The notes beneath the pieces were generated by a model. The model was not told where the DNA came from and did no database searches. It saw only the letters and a program-made list of their open reading frames with translations. The position numbers and the translations under genes were made by a program. A DNA stretch of 64,000 nucleotides from Planctomycetota bacterium (GTDB lineage Bacteria; Planctomycetota; UBA1135; GCA-002686595): NCBI GenBank assembly GCA_016795205.1, contig JAEUHZ010000010.1, positions 62,001 through 126,000 on the forward strand, given 5' to 3'. How positions within the stretch are numbered: the stretch's first letter is position 1; each line of letters starts with the position of its first letter. Below are positions 50,419 to 57,138 of this stretch, in pieces.

Positions 50419-50699
50419 TCGCTCCGCGGGACAGCCAACTACCCGTTGCTACGTGAAGCTTGTGCGGTCATAGGGCACACGCGCCCTTCTCGACGAGTGT
50501 TGGCGGCGAGTTGGGCGAGCGCGGAGCGCCGCCGCTCTGTTGGCTCGTTCGCAGCCCCGGGAGGTTTGCCGCGAGACCATGCGGCGAAAGGAAGCATCCG
50601 AGCGATCAACCGCACGAGCGAACGAGCGTGACGATTGCGACACGGATGGCATCCGGCAGCGCATCCCAAGACCTCGCTACCTCCGAGAACTCGACCATG

Positions 50700-50721
50700 T
50701 GGCGGAGTGGATGGCGGAGTG
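50700..50721 (+). repeat. Right 22-bp subterminal repeat, candidate integrase arm site
   Basis: Identical to 42540-42561, same orientation, 76 bases inside attR. Two GGCGGAGTG half-sites separated by GAT. Confidence 0.75.
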
Positions 50722-50797
50722 CGGAAACGGCGTCATCGCGCTCGCGGTCGGAACTCCCGCGTCTTTGGCCGTTTGCGTCAAGCAGAGCGACTTTCCC

Positions 50798-50851
50798 GCT
50801 TCGGTCTTCGGAACCGACGGTTGCAGGTTCGAACCCTGCCGGGCGTACCAC
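50798..50851 (+). repeat. attR: right 54-bp direct repeat (tRNA-Arg 3' fragment)
   Basis: Exact copy of the tRNA-Arg 3' part without its 5' part, so it is not a functional tRNA. It marks the right boundary of the element. Confidence 0.95.
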
Positions 50852-51060
50852 CGCGCCGTTCTCCCCGTCCCGTCCCGTACGGATGGTCCGTCCCAGCATC
50901 CGGGTCGGTGGCTGCGAACGGCCGCTCCGACTCGGAGTTGCAGGGCAGCCGGAATCGCAGCCCTCCGTTCGCAGCGCACCGGACCCTCGCCACGTCCCGC
51001 AGGATCGTTCGTGCCCAAGAGGTACACTCCGGCCCGGGGACGCTCGCGCCGCCCGCTCCC

Positions 51061-52242
51061 ATGTCCAGGGTCCGCTCCCGGATCGAAGCCGCGCTCGCCG
51101 ACCTCGAGCGCGCAGGCACGTTGACCCCCGCGCAGCGCGCCCTGGCGTCCGCGCGCATCGCCCAGGAACTCGGCCGGGATCGCGGCCTCGATCTCACGGC
51201 GATCGTGGCTGCTTTCGGCGCCGTGTTGCTCGCCGCGGGCTTCCTGTACTTGATCGGCTACAACTGGGAGCTGCTCTCGAAGTCCGCGAAGCTGGCGCTC
51301 GTCTTCGGGATCTGGATCGGGCTCCACGTCGCGGGCTACGTCCTCTCCGAGCGGCCCGGGACGCACCCGCGCGTCGGTCGCGCGCTGACGCTGCTCGGCG
51401 TGCTGGCCTTCGGCGGCGCGCTCGGCCTCGTGGCGCAGATCTATCACCTGTCCGCGCGCTACCCGCACGCCATCCTCGCCTGGTGGGGCCTCAGCGTGCC
51501 GGTCGTGCTCGTCACGCGCTCGCGCGCGCTCCTCGTCGCGGTGATCGCGATCGGACTCCTGTGGGCGGGTTGGCACACCGGCGTCTGGCTGGAGGGCCGA
51601 GCAGGCGACGGCACGCCCCATTGGCTCTCCGGCTTCACGCTGGTCGCCGCGGCGCTCGCGGCGCTGCTCGCGGGACTCGCGGGGCTCGCTGCCGGCGGCA
51701 CCTACGACCGGCTCCAGCCCGTGCTGCGGGTTCCCGTGCTCGCGCTGGCGAGCGCGGCCCCGTTCGCGCTCGCGTTCCACGATCCCTGGTGGGACTCGTG
51801 GCCCCGGGCCGTCACGGTCCTCGACCTGGCGCCGGCCGGGGCGGCGCTGGCCGCGGCAGCGGGGGCCGTGGTCCTGGTCGCCTGGCGCCGCGGGACCGCC
51901 GCGGCCCGCGACCCGGCGCTGCTGCTCGCGGTCGCCGTGGCGCTGGGCGGCGCCGTGCTCGTGGCGCCGCGCGCGGTCCCGGTCCTCGCGAACCTGGCGC
52001 TGTTCGGTGGCGCGCTGGCGCTCGTCTGGCTCGGCGTCCGCGAGGCGCGCTCGCAGCTCGTCACGTGGGGCATGCTGCTGTTCGTCGCGGGCGTGCTCGC
52101 GCGCTACTTCGAGTACCTGTGGGACAAGCTCGAGGGGGCCTATGCGTTCCTGGCCACCGGGTCGTTGCTGCTCGTCGCGGCCTTCCTGTTCGAGAACCGG
52201 CGCCGCGCGCTCGCGGCGCGCCTGCGCGAGGTGTCGCGATGA
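51061..52242 (+). CDS. DUF2157 polytopic membrane protein
   Basis: 393 residues. An N-terminal cytoplasmic helix pair (RSRIEAALADLERAGTLTPAQRALA) is followed by about eleven hydrophobic helices. The GFLYLIGYNWELLS block after the first helix and the AQIYHLSARYP motif are diagnostic for DUF2157. Function unknown; found in many bacteria beside GDYXXLXY proteins, as here. Start ATG at 51061; the end overlaps the next gene (ATGA). First chromosomal gene right of attR. Confidence 0.87.
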   Translation: MSRVRSRIEAALADLERAGTLTPAQRALASARIAQELGRDRGLDLTAIVAAFGAVLLAAGFLYLIGYNWELLSKSAKLALVFGIWIGLHVAGYVLSERPGTHPRVGRALTLLGVLAFGGALGLVAQIYHLSARYPHAILAWWGLSVPVVLVTRSRALLVAVIAIGLLWAGWHTGVWLEGRAGDGTPHWLSGFTLVAAALAALLAGLAGLAAGGTYDRLQPVLRVPVLALASAAPFALAFHDPWWDSWPRAVTVLDLAPAGAALAAAAGAVVLVAWRRGTAAARDPALLLAVAVALGGAVLVAPRAVPVLANLALFGGALALVWLGVREARSQLVTWGMLLFVAGVLARYFEYLWDKLEGAYAFLATGSLLLVAAFLFENRRRALAARLREVSR

Positions 52243-52784
52243 GCACGGGCGTGCGCTACTGGGCGGCGATCGTGCCCTCGTTCCTGGCGGTCGCGGCCAT
52301 CGCGCTGCAGGCCGAATGGACGCTGCGCGCCGGGCGCGAGGTGCTGCTCGAGGTGCGCGCCTACGATCCGATGGACGCGCTGTCGGGGCGCTACCTGGCC
52401 GTGCCGCTGGCGATCGAGCGCCTGCCCGCCGAGCGCTTCTCGGGGCCGCCCGGACGCTCCGCGGCCGGCGAGCGCGTGTGGGTGCGCCTCGAGCCCGGTG
52501 AGCCCACCTGGAGCGCGGCCGAGATCCTGGCCGAGCCGCCTGCGGGCGCGGAGCTCGTCGCGCTGCGCGCCACGCTCGTGCGGCAGGACCCGCGCGAGGT
52601 CTGGCTCGACTACGAGCTCGACCGCTTCTTCGTCCCGCAGGAGGCGGCTGACCCCACGCTGCCGCGCGGCGCGCGCCGGATCGTGGCGGTCGTGCGCGTC
52701 ACGCGCGACGGCCGCGGAGCGCTGGCGGACCTGCTCGTCGACGGCGAGCGCTACGCCGCGTGGAACGCGCGGCAGCCGCGCTGA
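52239..52784 (+). CDS. GDYXXLXY-domain membrane-anchored protein
   Basis: 181 residues with an N-terminal helix (about 7-24) and an exported beta domain. The expected GDYxxLxY block appears as the variant SGRYLAVPL in DPMDALSGRYLAVPL, followed by a second block LDYELDRFFVP. It overlaps the DUF2157 gene by four bases; the two families occur together widely and likely form a membrane complex of unknown role. Confidence 0.82.
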   Translation: MSTGVRYWAAIVPSFLAVAAIALQAEWTLRAGREVLLEVRAYDPMDALSGRYLAVPLAIERLPAERFSGPPGRSAAGERVWVRLEPGEPTWSAAEILAEPPAGAELVALRATLVRQDPREVWLDYELDRFFVPQEAADPTLPRGARRIVAVVRVTRDGRGALADLLVDGERYAAWNARQPR

Positions 52785-52854
52785 ACCGGCGCCCGGTCCC
52801 AACCGGCTGCCTGCGACCGTGCCGCGCCACGCTCCCGACCCCGGAGAGGCGCGC

Positions 52855-54303
52855 TCAGGCCTGTCGCTCGGGCGTGCGCAGCACGAGCAGGCGTGGCTCG
52901 GTCATCGACTCGATCGCCCAGCGCAGGCCTTCGCGGCCGAACCCGGACTCCTTGACGCCACCGTACGGCATCGAGTCCACGCGCCAGGTCGGCACCTCGC
53001 CGACGAGCACCGCACCGACCTCGAGCACGTCCCAGGCACGCAGGGCGTGCGAGAGCGTGTTCGTGAACACGCCGGCCTGCAGGCCGTAGCGGCTGCGGTT
53101 GACCTGCGCGAGCGCCGCGTCGAAGTCGGTGAACGTCGCGAGCACCGCGACGGGCCCGAAGGCCTCCTCGCAGGAGAGGGGCGCGTCCTCCGGGACGTTC
53201 TCGACCACCGTGGCGTCGAGCACGGCTCCGCGGCGCGAGCCGCCGCACAGGACCCGCGCGCCGCGCGCCACGGCGTCGGCGATCCAGCGTTCGAGGCGCA
53301 GCGCCTCGGACTCTTGGATGAGCGGACCGATCGACGTGCGTTCCTCGCGCGGATCGCCAGCGACCAGCGCGCGCGCGGCGGCCACGAACCGGGCGCGGAA
53401 GGCCTCGGCCACGTCGGCGTGCACCAGGATGCGCTGGGCCTTCACGCAGCTCTGGCCTGCTTGGTAGAAGGCGCCGAACGCGATGCGCGCCACGGCGTCG
53501 TCCAGGTCCCAGTCGCGGTCCACGATGCAGGCGGCGTTGCCGCCCAGCTCGAGCACGACCCGCTTGCGGCCTGCCCGGCGCTTGAGGTCCCAGCCCACGG
53601 CGCCCGAGCCGGTGAACGAGAGCAGCTTCAGACGCTCGTCCTCGACCAGCGGCGCGGCATCGCGCGCGGAGAGCGGCAGCACCGAGAACCCCTCGGTCGG
53701 GAACGAGAGCTCGCGCGCGGCCTCGACCAGCGTGCGCGCGATCGCCAGCGCCGAGAGCGGCGTCACGCTGGCGGGCTTGAGCACGAACGGGCAGCCAGCC
53801 GCGATCGCCGGCGCGACCTTGTGGGCCACCAGGTTCAGCGGGAAGTTGAAGGGCGAGATCAGCGCACACGGGCCCACCGGGACGCGTCGCGTCAGGCCGC
53901 GGTACCCACGCGCGCGCGGCGTGACCTCGAGGTCCAGCACCTCGCCGCCGATCCGCGTGGCCTCCTCGGCGGCGATCTGGAACGTGTCGATCAGCCGGGT
54001 CACCTCGCCGCGGGCGTCGCGCAGCGGCTTGCCCGCCTCGGTGACGAGCGTGCGGGCCAGGTCCTCGGCGCCCTGCGCGAAACGCCGCGCGCAGGTGCGC
54101 AGCAGCGCGGCGCGCTCGTAGGCCCGCGTGGCGCCGAGGGCCGGCGCCGCGGCGACGCAGGCGGCGATGGCGCGCTCGAGCTCGGCCGGGCCGGCCAGGG
54201 CGACCCGGGCCGTGACCTCTCCGCTCCAGGCGTCGCGCACGTCGAGTGCGCGGCCGGTCGTCGTCGGCTGGCCGGCGAGCAGCAGCGGCAGGGTCGGGTC
54301 CAT
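52855..54303 (-). CDS. NAD(P)-dependent aldehyde dehydrogenase
   Basis: 482 residues with the full ALDH fold: ISPFNFPLNLVAHKVAPA, the substrate/cofactor FTGSGAVGWDLK, catalytic Glu in VVLELGGNAAC and catalytic Cys in FYQAGQSCVKAQRI, and the C-terminal MPYGGVKESGFGREG. It belongs to the family group with glyceraldehyde/lactaldehyde and succinate-semialdehyde dehydrogenases; the substrate is not assignable. ATG at 54303 is preferred to a longer frame because homology starts there. Divergent from senB, 221 bases apart. Confidence 0.9.
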   Translation of the reverse strand: MDPTLPLLLAGQPTTTGRALDVRDAWSGEVTARVALAGPAELERAIAACVAAAPALGATRAYERAALLRTCARRFAQGAEDLARTLVTEAGKPLRDARGEVTRLIDTFQIAAEEATRIGGEVLDLEVTPRARGYRGLTRRVPVGPCALISPFNFPLNLVAHKVAPAIAAGCPFVLKPASVTPLSALAIARTLVEAARELSFPTEGFSVLPLSARDAAPLVEDERLKLLSFTGSGAVGWDLKRRAGRKRVVLELGGNAACIVDRDWDLDDAVARIAFGAFYQAGQSCVKAQRILVHADVAEAFRARFVAAARALVAGDPREERTSIGPLIQESEALRLERWIADAVARGARVLCGGSRRGAVLDATVVENVPEDAPLSCEEAFGPVAVLATFTDFDAALAQVNRSRYGLQAGVFTNTLSHALRAWDVLEVGAVLVGEVPTWRVDSMPYGGVKESGFGREGLRWAIESMTEPRLLVLRTPERQA

Positions 54304-54524
54304 GCGCGCACGATGCCGGCGCGCGCGCTGCGCCGCAACGCCGGCCGCATAGCGCACGCGGATCCGGCCCGCGTGCGCTGGCCGCGCGGGTCGTCCGCCC
54401 GTAGCATCCGGCCCGGCATGCGCTCTCGCTGACGACAGGGTTCGCGCGTCCGTGAGGCGCGGCGGACAGGGGGCGGCCCTGGCGCGGGTCGGCGCGCGCG
54501 GCGCGTGCCGGAGTGTGCCGTGCC

Positions 54525-55466
54525 GTGAGGATCGCCGTCGTCACGCCGGCTCCTCCGGGCACGACCCGCGGCAACCGCCGCAGCGCGTTGCGCTACGCGG
54601 CGCTCCTGCGCCAGCTCGGCCACACGGTTCGGATCCTCCAGCGCTGGACGGGCGGCAGCCACGACCTGCTCGTCGCGCTCCACGCGCAGCGCAGCCGAGC
54701 GTCCGTCGAGGACTTCGCCCGCGCGCACCCGGGGCGGCCGATCATCGTCGTGCTGACCGGGACCGACCTGTACGGGGGACTCGGTGCCGGCGGGCGTCGC
54801 GTCCTGGAGCGGGCCACGCGGCTCGTCGTGCTCCAGCCCGAGGCCTTGCGCGAGCTCGATGCGCGCACGCGGCGCAAGGCCACCGTGATCCTGCAGTCCG
54901 CCGTGGCCGCTCCACGCCGCCCGCGCGGCAGCCGACGCGGCTTCCGCGTGGTCGCCCTGGGTCATCTGCGCGCCGTGAAGGACCCGTTCCTGCTCGCGGA
55001 GGCGGCGCAGAGACTGCCGCACTCCTCGCGCATCGAGGTGCTCCACGCGGGCGAGGCGCTCGACGCCGCGCACCTCCGCGGGGCGCGCGCGCGCTCGAAG
55101 CGCGGCTCGCGCTGGCGCTGGACGGGACCACGCCGCCACGCCGCGGCACTGCGGCTGCTCGCGTCCGCCGACCTGTTCGTTCAAACCTCGATCGCCGAAG
55201 GTGGCTCGATCGCGCTCGCCGAGGCCGTGGTCAGCGGCTTGCCGATCCTCGCCACGCGCATCCCGGCCGCGCTCGGCATGCTCGGCCCGCGGCATCCGGG
55301 CCTGTTCCCCGTGGGCGACGCTCAGGCGCTGGCTGGGCTGCTCCTGCGGGCCGAGACCGACGCGCGCTTCCGGACGCGCCTGGCCCGCGCCAGCCGCGAG
55401 CTCGCGCCGGTCTTCACTCCCGATCGCGAGCGTGCCGCGTGGCGCCGGCTCCTCGCGCGACTCTAG
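54525..55466 (+). CDS. senB: Selenosugar synthase-like glycosyltransferase (SenB/TIGR04348 family)
   Basis: 313 residues from GTG 54525; a GTG at 54513 would add four. The start RIAVVTPAPPGTTRGNRRSA, then LLVALHAQRS, VVLTGTDLY and TRLVVLQPEAL, are the characteristic blocks of the TIGR04348 glycosyltransferases now known as SenB, which make a selenosugar from selenophosphate and UDP-GlcNAc in selenoneine synthesis. A GT-B C-terminal half has EGGSIALAEAVVSGLPILA. egtD follows after 9 bases, supplying hercynine, the other selenoneine precursor. SenA and SenC are not in the window. The family call is by recognised motifs, not by search. Confidence 0.8.
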   Translation: MRIAVVTPAPPGTTRGNRRSALRYAALLRQLGHTVRILQRWTGGSHDLLVALHAQRSRASVEDFARAHPGRPIIVVLTGTDLYGGLGAGGRRVLERATRLVVLQPEALRELDARTRRKATVILQSAVAAPRRPRGSRRGFRVVALGHLRAVKDPFLLAEAAQRLPHSSRIEVLHAGEALDAAHLRGARARSKRGSRWRWTGPRRHAAALRLLASADLFVQTSIAEGGSIALAEAVVSGLPILATRIPAALGMLGPRHPGLFPVGDAQALAGLLLRAETDARFRTRLARASRELAPVFTPDRERAAWRRLLARL

Positions 55467-55469
55467 ACT
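55464..55469 (+). promoter_or_regulatory. -10-like box before egtD
   Basis: TAGACT overlaps the senB stop codon and ends 6 bases before the egtD ATG, so egtD may also have its own leaderless transcript. Confidence 0.4.
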
Positions 55470-55475
55470 GCGCGG

Positions 55476-56456
55476 ATGCCACCCGGCGTCCGACTGCGCG
55501 TGCTGCCCTCGGGCGATGGCCAGGTCGATCTCGCGCGCGAGGTCCGCGAGGGGCTGCTGCGAGCGCGGAAATCGCTGCCGTGCCGCTTCTTCTACGATGC
55601 GGAAGGCTCGCGGCTCTTCGAGCAGATCTGCTCGCTCCCGGAGTACTACCTGACGCGCGCCGAGGACGAGATCCTGGCGCGGCACGCCTCACGGATCGTC
55701 GCCGCGGTCCCCGCCGGCGCGGCGCTCGTCGAGCTGGGCAGCGGCTCGGCGACGAAGACCCGGCGCCTGCTCGCGGCGCACGTCGCGCGCGGCGGTCGCG
55801 CCGCGTACGCGATGGTCGACATCAGCTCGAGCGTCCTGGAGGACGGTGCCCGCGCGCTCGTCGCGGAGTTCCCGGGCCTGCACGTCGAGGCCGTGGCCGC
55901 CGAGTACCAGGACGGCCTGGCGCTGCTCTCCGCGGAGAAGCGCGCGCCGTGGCTCGTCCTGTGGCTCGGATCGAACGTGGGCAACCTCGACCGCGAGCAG
56001 GCTGCCGCGTTCCTGGGCGGGATCCGTGCGCGGCTCGCACCCGAGGATCGCCTGCTCCTGGGCGTCGACCGGCGCAAGGATCGCCTCACGCTGGAGCGGG
56101 CCTACGACGACGCGGCCGGGGTCACCGCGCGGTTCAATGCGAACCTCCTCGGCCGCATCGATCGCGAGCTCGGGGGTCGCTTCGGAGAGGCGCGCTTCCG
56201 TCACGTCGCGCACTACGACGAGCACGCGGGCCGCGTCGAGATGCACCTCGAGAGCCTGACCGACCAGGTCGTGCGCATCGAGGCGCTGGAGCTCGAGGTC
56301 GTCTTCCGTGCCGGCGAGCGCATCCACACGGAGGACTCGTACAAGTACTCCGACGCGGAGGCCGAGGCGCTCGCGACGCAGGCCGGGTTCCGTCTCGAGC
56401 GGGCCTTCACCGACGGAGCAGCGCGCTTCCTGTCCGTGCTGCTGGCCCCGAGCTGA
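55476..56456 (+). CDS. egtD: L-histidine N-alpha-methyltransferase (hercynine synthase)
   Basis: 326 residues, normal EgtD length. The N-terminal CRFFYDAEGSRLFEQICSLPEYYLTRAE, with pieces spread over about 36-63, is the family signature. The SAM site is VELGSGSATKTR, substrate-binding Asn lies in LGSNVGNLDREQ, and the C-terminal HTEDSYKYS keeps the Glu and Ser that hold the histidine amino group. It trimethylates histidine to hercynine, the precursor of ergothioneine and selenoneine. Follows senB by 9 bases, which points to selenoneine; ergothioneine is also possible with other enzymes elsewhere. Confidence 0.94.
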   Translation: MPPGVRLRVLPSGDGQVDLAREVREGLLRARKSLPCRFFYDAEGSRLFEQICSLPEYYLTRAEDEILARHASRIVAAVPAGAALVELGSGSATKTRRLLAAHVARGGRAAYAMVDISSSVLEDGARALVAEFPGLHVEAVAAEYQDGLALLSAEKRAPWLVLWLGSNVGNLDREQAAAFLGGIRARLAPEDRLLLGVDRRKDRLTLERAYDDAAGVTARFNANLLGRIDRELGGRFGEARFRHVAHYDEHAGRVEMHLESLTDQVVRIEALELEVVFRAGERIHTEDSYKYSDAEAEALATQAGFRLERAFTDGAARFLSVLLAPS

Positions 56457-56571
56457 ACGCGGCGCGCGTCGGCGTCGAAAGGACGCGCCCCCGCCGCACG
56501 GCGCGGCGAGGGCGCGAACCGGGGGACCCCCATCCGAACGTGTCCGGCCCGGTGTTCGAGGCGAGCGGCGC

Positions 56572-56988
56572 TCAGTCGTCGCAGTCCCAGCGATCGCGGC
56601 CGTGGCGCCCGCCGTGGCCGTTCCGCCAGACCTTCGTGCGGCGCTCCTCCCAGTGGCCCGGGTGCTGGACGGTGCTCCACCAGCCGGCCCGCACGCAGAC
56701 CTGGATCGGACGCCCACAGGCGTCGTAGCGCGTTTCGTAGACCGGCGCGACCCACACGCGTTCCGTGCGTCCGGGCACCCACACGCGCTCGACGACCGTC
56801 TCCCAGCGGCCGCCGTAGACCGGCGGGGCAGGCCGCGGGGCGTAGACCGGGAAGCCGATCTGGACGCCGATCGAGGAGCTCTTGCCCTGCTTCTGGAAGC
56901 CGATCGAGATGCCGCCGGCCGTGGCGTCCGCGGCCAGGATCAACAGGGCGGCGAAGGACGAGAGGACGATCGAGGTCGGGGCGTGCAT
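56572..56988 (-). CDS. Small secreted protein, planctomycete type
   Basis: 138 residues. A signal peptide (about 1-25, ending ADATAGG) is followed by a Tyr/Trp/Val/Pro-rich domain with WVPGRTERVWVAPVYETRYD and HPGHWEERRTKVW repeats. The W-V-x-G/P-G-x-x-x-x-V-W-V-x-P-x-Y pattern is seen in small planctomycete secreted proteins of unknown role. One CAGGAG Shine-Dalgarno sequence precedes the ATG. Two Cys residues (ACGRPIQVC) could form a disulfide. Function unknown. Confidence 0.72.
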   Translation of the reverse strand: MHAPTSIVLSSFAALLILAADATAGGISIGFQKQGKSSSIGVQIGFPVYAPRPAPPVYGGRWETVVERVWVPGRTERVWVAPVYETRYDACGRPIQVCVRAGWWSTVQHPGHWEERRTKVWRNGHGGRHGRDRWDCDD

Positions 56989-57138
56989 GGGCGTCTCCTG
57001 GGGCGGCGGGCGTGCCGCGCTACCCCGCCCTTGCGAGGTCCATGCCAGGCACCGAGACCCGCGTGGCGCGGTCGAGCGCGCCGGGCAGTGTCCCCGCGAG
57101 CGTGCGCTGTGTCCGCGCCAGGGGAGCCGCGGTGGAGG

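Larger units (their letters stand above)
42408..50851. mobile_element. Integrative element in tRNA-Arg, about 8.4 kb
   Basis: The span is bounded by a 54-bp perfect direct repeat (42408-42461 and 50798-50851) formed from the tRNA-Arg 3' part. It carries an integrase next to the left end, a Cro/XRE regulator, a helicase, a Toprim/zinc primase-like protein, two HTH_17 small proteins, an unknown 339-residue protein, a four-gene cargo operon and a small rightward gene. GC content looks lower than the flanks, especially at 48.8-50.7 kb. No capsid, portal, large terminase, relaxase or secretion gene is visible. Best read as a self-integrating, self-replicating but not self-transmitting element, resembling phage satellites or small integrative elements. 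Confidence 0.92.
50419..51060. other. Noncoding stretch holding the right end of the island
   Basis: 642 bases without a convincing gene. It holds the right arm repeat (50700-50721), attR (50798-50851) and 209 bases of chromosomal spacer before the DUF2157 gene. Short open frames are present but lack start signals or family features. A TACACT box lies about 35 bases before the next gene. Confidence 0.7.

Noticed and set aside
50446-50631. Small rightward open frame near the right end of the island
   Set aside because: No ribosome site, no family features, and arginine-rich random composition.
42408-50851. Island as a complete prophage
   Set aside because: No capsid, portal, tail, lysis or large terminase gene; about 8.4 kb is too small for a tailed phage.
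50606-50899. Open frame reading VVRPAGFEPATVGSEDRS at attR
   Set aside because: As a separate gene this is only the antisense of a tRNA fragment; it is meaningful only as the possible integrase tail in the excised circle.
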